Shown here: one piece after another, positions 16,122-23,673 of the stretch
Position numbering within the stretch: position 1 is the first letter of the stretch
How the letters are laid out: each line of letters begins with the position of its first letter
DNA from: JAGNZR01 sp051659505
Lineage (GTDB): Bacteria > Fusobacteriota > Fusobacteriia > Fusobacteriales > Fusobacteriaceae
Length of the DNA stretch: 64,000 bases
NCBI GenBank assembly: GCA_051659505.1
Contig: JBOFOQ010000055.1
Coordinates: 1-64,000 of the forward strand
Direction: 5' to 3'
Notes under the pieces: model-generated
The model's database searches: none
Told to the model about the DNA's origin: nothing
The model's input: the letters and a program-made list of their open reading frames with translations, nothing else
Program-made: the position numbers and the translations under genes

Positions 16122-18025
16122 CTTTTAAACTTCTTTTCAATTTCATTTAAATCTAATTTTAAAATAATAGGTCGACCATGAGGACACGTATATTCCCCTA
16201 TTTTGTGCAAATCTCCAATGAGTATATCCATTTCTTCCATCGTTAATTTTTGACCAGCTTTAATAGCTCCCTTACAAGACATTGATATTATTATGCTCTC
16301 TCTCGGGTCTCTTTGCTTATATTCTTTTAATTCTTTTATTACTTCTCTAAACAGTGATTCTATAGTTTCTTGAAATTTAAAAATAGGTATTGTTCTAATT
16401 AAAATCTCATTTTTTCCAAACTCTTCAATTTCAAACCCTAATTCTTTTAAAATTTCTTTTTTTTCAAAAATAATATCTTTATCTCTTACATCTACATTTA
16501 TTCTTTGAGGAATTAATAATGCTTGTCTTGAAATATCTTTAGATAGAATATCTTTTTTCAATTCTTCATAGAGTACTCTTTCATGAACAATATGTTGGTC
16601 GTATATTTCTAAAACACCATTATTTTCTACTAAAATATAAGAGTTATAGAACTGGCCTATTATTTTATAATTTTTATTAATATAATTTTCTTTTCTTATT
16701 ATTTTATTGTTTTTTTCAGATTCATTATTAATCTCATTTATGTTCTCAGTATATTTATTTTTCATTTCATTAACTTCGCTAGGCGGTTTTACTATCTCAG
16801 CGCTATTTATATTGTTTTTATTATTAGTACTCTCTACGTTATTTGTCTTATCACCTATAGAATTTGAACCTGTTTTTATGATTTCTCCTGTTTCCATATC
16901 TATTTCAAAATCATCTTTTTTCACTTCTTTTTCTGGTTCTTTTCCTATTCCCAATGTTTTAGAATTTATGTACTCTGAAATATTAAAATTTTTATTTTCT
17001 GTAAACATTGGTTTTTTTAAAATTTTATTTTCTGTTTTAACTTCAACGTCTCTACTAGTTAAATCATCTGTTCCATTTATTTCTTTTGATACAGCTGTTC
17101 TTATCATTTCATAAACATGAGTATCATTTGAAAACTTAACTATTTTTTTTGAAGGATGTACATTTACATCTACATCTTTTGGATCTAAATTTAAAAATAC
17201 AATTGCAAAAGGATACTTTCCTTTTACTAACTTTGTATAATAAGAGTCAATTAGTGCTGTTTCAATTATTTTTGACTTTACCATTCTTCCATTTACAAAT
17301 ACAAATATTGAATCCCTTGTGGATCTCGATATTGAGCTATTCCCTATATATCCATAATCAAATTTTATTAAATTTTTTAATATATTTTTTCCAAATAGTT
17401 CTACAATAGTATTTTCAATTCCGTTTCCTGTAGTATTTACAGTTTCTCTCCCTTCTATAATAAGATTTATTCCAACATTATAGTTAACCAAAGCTTCTTG
17501 CAATACTACTTCTTTTATATTTAAATATTCAGTTGTAGGTTTTCTTAAAAACTTCATTCTTGCAGGAGTATTAAAAAAAAGCTCATTAATTTCTATTTCT
17601 GTCCCTGTGTTTTTATCATTTTCTTTTAATGAAGTTATTTTCCCAGCTAAAACACTTATAGAAGTTCCCATTTTATCTTCATTTGTTTTAGACATTATTT
17701 TAACTTTAGAAACTGCACAAATAGAAGATAATGCTTCCCCTCTAAATCCATAGGACGTAAGATTAAAAAGGTCCTCTTTTTCTCTTATTTTACTAGTGGC
17801 ATGTCTCTCAATGGAAACTAATAAATCTTCTTTTATCATACCTTTCCCATTATCACTGATATTTACATAACGCCCACCATTTTTCACTTCTATTTTTATA
17901 TTTTTACTCTTAGCATCTAAGGAATTTTCTAATAGTTCTTTTATTAGAGAAGATGGATTTTCTACAACTTCACCTGCTGAGATAATATTTGAAACTGATT
18001 CATCTAATATTTTAATAATACCTAT
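16115..18025 (-). CDS. mutL: DNA mismatch repair protein MutL (apparent AUA start)
   Basis: The conserved N-terminus reads GIIKILDESVSNIISAGEVV directly after an ATA codon at 18025-18023. This ATA sits 7 bases after GGGAGG; upstream in frame are only four codons and then TAG. Starting at the first ATG (17887) would remove the first 46 residues, including the ATP-binding ELLENSLDA motif. The rest is intact: DNGKGM, ATSKI, YGFRGEAL, and a C-terminal domain with DQH...HE...E, SCKGAIKAGQ and CPHGRP, so the protein is of the endonuclease type used by bacteria without MutH. Length from ATA is 636 residues. An ATG-to-ATA change (real or a sequence error) is the alternative. Confidence 0.93.
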   Translation of the reverse strand: MGIIKILDESVSNIISAGEVVENPSSLIKELLENSLDAKSKNIKIEVKNGGRYVNISDNGKGMIKEDLLVSIERHATSKIREKEDLFNLTSYGFRGEALSSICAVSKVKIMSKTNEDKMGTSISVLAGKITSLKENDKNTGTEIEINELFFNTPARMKFLRKPTTEYLNIKEVVLQEALVNYNVGINLIIEGRETVNTTGNGIENTIVELFGKNILKNLIKFDYGYIGNSSISRSTRDSIFVFVNGRMVKSKIIETALIDSYYTKLVKGKYPFAIVFLNLDPKDVDVNVHPSKKIVKFSNDTHVYEMIRTAVSKEINGTDDLTSRDVEVKTENKILKKPMFTENKNFNISEYINSKTLGIGKEPEKEVKKDDFEIDMETGEIIKTGSNSIGDKTNNVESTNNKNNINSAEIVKPPSEVNEMKNKYTENINEINNESEKNNKIIRKENYINKNYKIIGQFYNSYILVENNGVLEIYDQHIVHERVLYEELKKDILSKDISRQALLIPQRINVDVRDKDIIFEKKEILKELGFEIEEFGKNEILIRTIPIFKFQETIESLFREVIKELKEYKQRDPRESIIISMSCKGAIKAGQKLTMEEMDILIGDLHKIGEYTCPHGRPIILKLDLNEIEKKFKRK

Positions 18026-18074
18026 AGTTTTCCCTCCCTATTTCCATGATAACTTACTAATAATGTAATATCAA

Positions 18075-18103
18075 ATTTTACACTATATTACATCTTTATT
18101 CAA
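18075..18103 (-). promoter_or_regulatory. Promoter of mutL
   Basis: On the minus strand TTGAAT, 17 bases, TAAAAT. Transcription would start near 18068, leaving a leader of about 43 bases before the ATA codon. Its position rules out a start far upstream. Confidence 0.65.
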
Positions 18104-18127
18104 GTACTGTTTTTTAACTTTATTTTA

Positions 18128-18136
18128 TGATATAAT
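18128..18136 (+). promoter_or_regulatory. Extended -10 promoter of the TPR/SLT-like gene
   Basis: TGATATAAT about 80 bases before the ATG at 18219, divergent from the mutL promoter. Confidence 0.5.
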
Positions 18137-18218
18137 TTATATAGTATAAGTTTTTTATCTAATAAATATTCTATAACATAATTTCAATTTTAGCAAATTA
18201 AATTTAATAGAGGTCAGT

Positions 18219-20087
18219 ATGAAAAAAATATCAATCTTCATCTTTTTTATAATAATATCATCTTTTTCTTTCTCTTACTACATTGGAGATTATTTGCTTT
18301 TTAATGAAGCAAAAATTCTTTTTGAAAAAGGAGACTACGAAAAAGCTAATCTAAAATTCAAGATTCTTGAAAAAAGTTATTCTTCATCTAATATTGTTAA
18401 AAGTAATTATTATACTTTTTTTTATGCTCTTAATCTAGAAAAATTAGAAGATTATCAGGGTGCTATTAGATATATGGAAAAAGCAGTCTATTCTCCTCGT
18501 TCTTTAAAAGGGAAAAATTATTTTTCTTTAAAAAGAAATTATTTTTTAGCTATTTTTCATTTAAAAAATAATAATTTAGAAGAAGCCAAACCATATTTAA
18601 TCAATCTTCTTCTTGAAGACTTATTCTCTTTAGAAGATATTTATGGTGGAGCTATTTTTAAAAATTTAATAAACGAAGATATTAGATTTCAGATTCTTTA
18701 CGATATGGAAAATAAAAATGATTTTTCTAAACTTTTTTATTTTAGTGACTTAGAACTAATCAAAATAGGAAATTTTTTTTTAAATTCAAAAAATTACGAC
18801 TCAGCAAATCAATTGTTTTTATATCTATATGAAAAAAATCAAAAAAATCATGAAATTTCCAGTCTTTATTTAAAATCTTTATATCTTTCTAATAATAGTA
18901 CTCTTCTAGATGTTACTGATAAAATGCTTGGAAATTTAAATATTGCAGAAATATATTATTATCGTGGAAAAATATTTGCTGAAAAAAAAGATTATAACAA
19001 AAGTATTTATAATTTTAAACAAGTTCTTTTCCTCTTCCCAAATTACAGAGATAATTTTTATGTATTAGATGCTAGAGAATCTTTATTAAATATCTACTTT
19101 GCACTAGATAGTTATGAAAATATTATAAATATCTCTAAAAATATAAAATCTCCAACTAAAAATGAACAAATGATTATTATAGATACTTATTTTAAATTAA
19201 AAAAATATAATAACGGAATAACAGAATCTGTAAATTTCATAAAAAAATATCCTTTTAGTTATCAAAGCAATCGTCTTTTTTTACTGCTTAACTCTCTAAA
19301 TTTAGACAAAGATAGTGATCATGAACTTTTTGAGAAAATAAATTTATTCTCTACTATTCCTTCTATTAAATTAACTGGAGAAATGGTTACCACTATTCTT
19401 AACAATGCAAAATACTATAAATTAAATTTAGAGGAAATAAATAAAAATCCTGAATTAAAAAAGCTTTATAATATTTCAAAACTTAAAGATTCAAATCTTT
19501 TACAACTGGAGATAGAGAATACTCGACTTCTTGCTAAGAATACTATTATAAAAAAATTTTTATTAACTAAAATGCTAGAGAGAGGAGAGTTCTATAATTT
19601 AGCTTATTTAAATTCTACAAAAAATAATTCTAATTTTTATAAATATAAAAACTTTATTCCTTTTTTATATCCTCAATATTATAAAAATTTAGTTAGTAAA
19701 AATTCTATTACTTATGATGTTCCTGAAAATATGATTTTTACAATTATTAATTACTCTAGCCAATTTAATAATAATAAAATTTCAGAAACAAATAGATATG
19801 GACTTATGCAAATTCAAGCTAAATCAAATAACTTGAAAAACAGAGAACTTATGCTTACTCCTGAGTATAATATTCAGGTAGGGACTGCTGAACTTCAGAG
19901 ATTGTTAAAAGAAAATAACAATAATAAAATTGCAGCACTTATAGAATATCTCTATGGGAAAAAAGTTAAAGACAGTATTTATTTTGAAAATGATGATTTC
20001 TATTTAGATAGAATTTCTGACGGAAAATTAAAAGAAGAATTATCCACTCTTCTTTTAACTTATTTATTTTATAAAGCTTTAGATTAG
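18219..20087 (+). CDS. TPR protein with degenerate SLT (lytic transglycosylase-like) domain
   Basis: 622 residues with a signal peptide (MKKISIFIFFIIISSFSFS), a long alpha-helical region with TPR-like repeats, and a C-terminal domain that aligns with SLT enzymes: VPENMIFTIINYSSQFN, RYGLMQIQ and LTPEYNIQVGTAELQRLL. In active enzymes the first segment reads RQESxF; here the Glu position is Ser513 (codon 19755-19757), and the NAGPG motif is replaced by YLYGKK. The architecture matches the periplasmic Slt70 type, but cleavage activity is doubtful; it may be a binding or scaffold protein for peptidoglycan. It ends 11 bases before recJ, so the two are likely one operon. Confidence 0.75.
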   Translation: MKKISIFIFFIIISSFSFSYYIGDYLLFNEAKILFEKGDYEKANLKFKILEKSYSSSNIVKSNYYTFFYALNLEKLEDYQGAIRYMEKAVYSPRSLKGKNYFSLKRNYFLAIFHLKNNNLEEAKPYLINLLLEDLFSLEDIYGGAIFKNLINEDIRFQILYDMENKNDFSKLFYFSDLELIKIGNFFLNSKNYDSANQLFLYLYEKNQKNHEISSLYLKSLYLSNNSTLLDVTDKMLGNLNIAEIYYYRGKIFAEKKDYNKSIYNFKQVLFLFPNYRDNFYVLDARESLLNIYFALDSYENIINISKNIKSPTKNEQMIIIDTYFKLKKYNNGITESVNFIKKYPFSYQSNRLFLLLNSLNLDKDSDHELFEKINLFSTIPSIKLTGEMVTTILNNAKYYKLNLEEINKNPELKKLYNISKLKDSNLLQLEIENTRLLAKNTIIKKFLLTKMLERGEFYNLAYLNSTKNNSNFYKYKNFIPFLYPQYYKNLVSKNSITYDVPENMIFTIINYSSQFNNNKISETNRYGLMQIQAKSNNLKNRELMLTPEYNIQVGTAELQRLLKENNNNKIAALIEYLYGKKVKDSIYFENDDFYLDRISDGKLKEELSTLLLTYLFYKALD

Positions 20088-20098
20088 AAAGGAATAAA

Positions 20099-22510
20099 AT
20101 GAGAAATAGTAAATGGATTTATCCAAATAAAAATAATGAAATTGTAAATATAGAAAATCACACTTCTATTAATAAAGAGATTTTAAATATTTTAAAAAAT
20201 AGAGAAATAACAGAAGAAAAAGATATCTTTAATTTTTTAAATCCATCACTGGACAACATAGGAGACCCCTTTACTTTTACAGATATGGAAAAATCAGTAT
20301 CTCGAATTTTAACAGCTATTAAAAATAATGAAGTTATATGGATTTATGGTGATTATGATGTAGACGGTATTACCTCTACATCTCTATGTTATTTAGCACT
20401 AAGTGCCTTAGGTGCTAAAGTTCGTTACTACATTCCTCTAAGAGATGAAGGTTACGGTTTAAGTGTAGACGCCCTTTCTTTCATAAGGAAAGAAGAAGGT
20501 ACTTTTGTTATCACTGTAGATTGCGGCGTTACTTCTATTAAAGAAGCTCTTCATGCAAAAGATATTGGTATAGATTTAATCATTACTGATCACCACGATA
20601 TTATAAATAATTTACTTCCAGAAGCCTTTGGTATTATCAATCCTAAACGTCCTGATAATATATATTCTTTTAAATATTTAGCAGGAGTTGGAACTGTTTT
20701 TATGCTTCTTCTAGCTACATATACGAGACTTAATAGAAAAGAAGAAATGTTTTTATATCTAGATATAGTTGCTATAGGCACCGTAGCTGATATAGTCCCT
20801 CTTAAAGGGGATAATAGAATTTTTGTGAAACACGGCTTAGAGCTTCTAAAAAAATCAAAATCCAAGGGTTTAAGAGCTCTTCTTAAAACATTATTTTTCG
20901 AAGATTACAATACTCATATTTTTGCTCCCTATGATATTGGTTTTATTATTGCACCAGTTTTTAATGCTGCTGGTAGACTTGAAGATGCAAAAACTTCTGT
21001 TGAACTTTTTATTTGTCAAGATCATATGATTTATAATGATTTAATTCCTAAACTTATAGAGAACAATCAAAATCGTAAAATTATTCAAGAAAAGATCCAA
21101 GAAAAATGTTTTGAAGAAATCGAAGATAAAAACTTAGAGAATAAGAGTTTAATTTTAATTGCAAATAAAGAGTTTCATCATGGTGTTATTGGAATTGTTG
21201 CATCTAAAATTCTTGATAGATTCTATAAACCTACAATAGTTCTTGAAATTGATAAAGAGAATAAAATTGCCAAAGCATCTTGTCGAAGTACCGAAGCCTT
21301 TAACATGATAGAAGCTCTTACTAAATTCTCTCATTATCTTATTAAATTTGGTGGACATCACGGAGCTGCTGGGTTTTCAATAGCCGTTGAAAATTTAGAA
21401 AAATTCTATTCTGATATGGATTCTTATTGCAAAAATATTTTAAATGAAGAAGATATTTTAAAACCTATTAAAATTGAAAAACAGATACCTATCTACAAAA
21501 TTGCATTTGATTTAATAGATACTTTGAAACTTTTAGAACCTTATGGTTTTGGAAACCCTGCGCCCTTATTCTCTCTTGTTAATGTTCAGTGTAGAGATAT
21601 CAGAGTTATTGGGAAAGAGAAAAAACATCTCTTAATGACTGTTCTAGATAAGGGAATAGAAATAAAAAATTGTATTTGGTGGAACGCTGCTGATTTTTTA
21701 TCTGACATTATAAAATCACCATTTATTAATATTGCATTTAAACTAAAACTTGAAACTTACAAGGGGAAATTTCAATATAAATTATATATTGAAGATATTA
21801 AACCCTATGAAAATAACACTCAATACTTAGAAGATACTTTCTCTATTAAAGATGTTTCTTTTCCTATAAAAACTGTAATTTATACTAAAAAAAAGTTAGG
21901 GGTTTCTCAAGGTAAAATTAAATTTTCTAATGAATTAGCTATAGTTTATAATAACCGAGAAAATATTGCTTTTTTAGACTCTCAAACAAGTTGTCTTTTA
22001 AAAAATTATAGTTCAGAAACTAATTCTAACTTTATAGTAAAATTTGATAATATTATTGAAAATGATGAGAACTATAATATTTTCATCTCTATTTTTAAAG
22101 ATTATTCTTTTGAATCTTTTGCAATTAAAGATTCTCAACTGTTTCAAGATATAAAAAAATTTTTAATAGGAGAAAATTTTTATTCTGATTTTCAAAAAAT
22201 TATCCTAGGAAAAATTTTTAAAGAAAAAACTAATTATATGTCTAAATATAGTAACGATATTCAATTCAGTCTTTTTGAAAATCAGGAACTTGATATTTTA
22301 ATTCTTACACTATCAATATTTTTTTATTATAAAAAAATGAAACTTCTTATTGTTACAGAATATTTTCTTTCAGAAAAAGTTCAATATTTTGCTTCCTTCT
22401 CAAAAAACTATATAGACAATTATGACTTTTATATTTTTATTGATTTTAAAGATTTTAAAGATTCTAACTTTCAATCTAATAATAGGTATATTAGTATTAA
22501 TAAATCTTGA
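20099..22510 (+). CDS. recJ: Single-stranded-DNA exonuclease RecJ with long C-terminal extension
   Basis: 803 residues. DHH-family motifs: DYDVDGITST (motif I), VDCGVTS, DHHDI (motif III), and in DHHA1 GGHHGAAGFS. An OB-fold region follows (to about residue 580). RecJ degrades ssDNA 5' to 3' in recombination and mismatch repair, which fits the neighbouring divergent mutL. RecJ proteins are usually about 560-580 residues; the last ~220 residues here are extra, A/T-rich in coding, and of unknown fold. AAAGGA precedes the ATG. Confidence 0.94.
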   Translation: MRNSKWIYPNKNNEIVNIENHTSINKEILNILKNREITEEKDIFNFLNPSLDNIGDPFTFTDMEKSVSRILTAIKNNEVIWIYGDYDVDGITSTSLCYLALSALGAKVRYYIPLRDEGYGLSVDALSFIRKEEGTFVITVDCGVTSIKEALHAKDIGIDLIITDHHDIINNLLPEAFGIINPKRPDNIYSFKYLAGVGTVFMLLLATYTRLNRKEEMFLYLDIVAIGTVADIVPLKGDNRIFVKHGLELLKKSKSKGLRALLKTLFFEDYNTHIFAPYDIGFIIAPVFNAAGRLEDAKTSVELFICQDHMIYNDLIPKLIENNQNRKIIQEKIQEKCFEEIEDKNLENKSLILIANKEFHHGVIGIVASKILDRFYKPTIVLEIDKENKIAKASCRSTEAFNMIEALTKFSHYLIKFGGHHGAAGFSIAVENLEKFYSDMDSYCKNILNEEDILKPIKIEKQIPIYKIAFDLIDTLKLLEPYGFGNPAPLFSLVNVQCRDIRVIGKEKKHLLMTVLDKGIEIKNCIWWNAADFLSDIIKSPFINIAFKLKLETYKGKFQYKLYIEDIKPYENNTQYLEDTFSIKDVSFPIKTVIYTKKKLGVSQGKIKFSNELAIVYNNRENIAFLDSQTSCLLKNYSSETNSNFIVKFDNIIENDENYNIFISIFKDYSFESFAIKDSQLFQDIKKFLIGENFYSDFQKIILGKIFKEKTNYMSKYSNDIQFSLFENQELDILILTLSIFFYYKKMKLLIVTEYFLSEKVQYFASFSKNYIDNYDFYIFIDFKDFKDSNFQSNNRYISINKS

Positions 22511-22534
22511 TATTAAAAAATTTTAAATATAATA

Positions 22535-22576
22535 AAAAGATGAGAATAAGTGACTTCCACTTATTCTCATCTTTTT
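22535..22576. terminator. Strong bidirectional terminator
   Basis: A perfect 14-bp stem (GATGAGAATAAGTG with its complement) around a 5-base loop with A and T runs on the two sides. It separates recJ from the convergent gene at 22578. Confidence 0.92.
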
Positions 22577-22577
22577 A

Positions 22578-22940
22578 TTATATAAATCTTCTTAATAAAA
22601 CTTTATCTCCAAGCATTTCTCTGTCTACCTCAATTATTACATAAACTTGATTGTTATTCCCTAAATCTTTTTTTATTATCTCTGCTACTTCTCTAGCATA
22701 TTTATCTAGAGCTGAAGCTGATATATTTCCTGTCCCTTCATATAACTCTATCTCCACTCTAGCTCTACCAACTCCCATATCTACATCTAAATCTTTTATT
22801 CCTATTTCTTTAGCCCCGTCTCTTATTACACTATGATTTTTTATAATTGACATTTCTAAATTATTTTCTTGGTATTCATTTCTATCTGCAAAAGCCGATA
22901 CTGATAATACAAGTGTTAATGTTAATAATATTTTTTTCAT
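22578..22940 (-). CDS. Small periplasmic protein, paralog A of a tandem pair
   Basis: 120 residues with a signal peptide (MKKILLTLTLVLSVSAFA, cut before DRNEYQ). The mature ~100 residues mix helix and strand, with an internal IGIKDLDVDMGVGRARVEIELYEGTGNIS-like core. Family not recognised and no known motif is seen. It is closely similar along its full length to the gene at 23139. Its promoter (22990-23018) is preceded by five TTWACA repeats at exact 11-bp spacing, which suggests control by a response regulator. Confidence 0.8.
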   Translation of the reverse strand: MKKILLTLTLVLSVSAFADRNEYQENNLEMSIIKNHSVIRDGAKEIGIKDLDVDMGVGRARVEIELYEGTGNISASALDKYAREVAEIIKKDLGNNNQVYVIIEVDREMLGDKVLLRRFI

Positions 22941-22989
22941 TTTTTTCTCCTTTGAATTTTTTTAGCTACTATTTTCATAACCTCAAATT

Positions 22990-23018
22990 ATTGTATCATT
23001 ACTCTCAAATAAAGTCAA
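22990..23018 (-). promoter_or_regulatory. Promoter of paralog A
   Basis: On the minus strand TTGACT, 17 bases, TACAAT, near consensus. Confidence 0.8.
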
Positions 23019-23024
23019 CTTTTT

Positions 23025-23074
23025 TTTACACTATTTTAACATTGTTTTAACACTAACTTTACACTTGGTTTACA
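23025..23074 (-). promoter_or_regulatory. Five TTWACA repeats with 11-bp period upstream of paralog A
   Basis: On the plus strand TTTACA, TTAACA, TTAACA, TTTACA and TTTACA begin at 23025, 23036, 23047, 23058 and 23069, always 11 bases apart. They start 7 bases upstream of the -35 box. The layout equals that of PhoP/PhoB-type (OmpR-family) binding arrays, such as the TTAACA-N5 repeats of Bacillus PhoP. The regulator itself is not in the window. Confidence 0.75.
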
Positions 23075-23094
23075 TCAGTTGCTGGAGTTGACAT

Positions 23095-23138
23095 AAAAAA
23101 ATGAAGCTAAGTTATTTTAACTTCGCCTCATTTTTTTT
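23095..23138 (-). terminator. Terminator of paralog B
   Basis: An imperfect stem (AATGAaGcTAAGTT with AACTTcGccTCATT) with A/T runs at both ends, adjoining the stop codon at 23139. Confidence 0.7.
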
Positions 23139-23501
23139 TTAATATAGTTTTCTTAATAAAACTTTGTCTCCCATCATTTCTCTATCCATTTCAATCTTTA
23201 CAAAAACTTGATTGTTGTTTCCTAATTCTTTTTTTACAATAGCTGCTACTTCGCTACCATACTTATCTAGCGCTGCTGCTGATATATTTCCTGTTCCAGG
23301 ATATAACTCTACTTCAACTTTTGTTCTGCTAATTTCCATATCTACACCTAAATCTTTTATTCCGATTTCCTTTGTACCGTCTTTTATTACTCCGTGAGTT
23401 TGAACGATTGATGCTTCCAGATTATTTTCTTGATATTCATTTCTGTCTGCAAAAGCTGCTACTGACAATACAAGTGTTAAAGTTAATAATATTTTTTTCA
23501 T
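23139..23501 (-). CDS. Small periplasmic protein, paralog B of a tandem pair
   Basis: 120 residues from the ATG at 23501 (MKKILLTLTLVLSVAAFA signal peptide). The open frame continues upstream to 23570, but the promoter (-10 at 23537-23542) lies inside that extension and GGAGAAAA precedes 23501, so 23501 is the start. Same length and most of the same residues as paralog A, with shared NEYQENNLE, KEIGIKDL, GTGNIS, LGNNNQV and GDKVLLR segments. Function unknown. It has its own promoter and 11-bp repeat array. Confidence 0.8.
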   Translation of the reverse strand: MKKILLTLTLVLSVAAFADRNEYQENNLEASIVQTHGVIKDGTKEIGIKDLGVDMEISRTKVEVELYPGTGNISAAALDKYGSEVAAIVKKELGNNNQVFVKIEMDREMMGDKVLLRKLY

Positions 23502-23536
23502 TTTTTCTCCTTTGGATTCATAATTAAGATAAAAAT

Positions 23537-23565
23537 ATTGTATCATATTATTTTTATAATGTCTA
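23537..23565 (-). promoter_or_regulatory. Promoter of paralog B
   Basis: On the minus strand TAGACA, 17 bases, TACAAT. The -35 is weaker than that of paralog A, consistent with dependence on an activator. Confidence 0.7.
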
Positions 23566-23572
23566 CTCATAT

Positions 23573-23611
23573 TTTACATTAACTTTACATTTCTTTTACT
23601 TTGTATTTACA
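23573..23611 (-). promoter_or_regulatory. Four TTTACA/T repeats with 11-bp period upstream of paralog B
   Basis: TTTACA, TTTACA, TTTACT and TTTACA begin at 23573, 23584, 23595 and 23606 on the plus strand, exactly 11 bases apart, starting 8 bases upstream of the -35 box. This is the same arrangement as upstream of paralog A. Confidence 0.72.
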
Positions 23612-23673
23612 TTAAAATTATATTTTATTTATATTGATGATTTTATACTATTTAAAAACAAAATTAATTTCAC

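Noticed and set aside
23502..23570. N-terminal extension of paralog B to 143 residues
   Set aside because: The -10 and -35 boxes lie inside it, the signal peptide would be internal, and paralog A starts at the equivalent of 23501.
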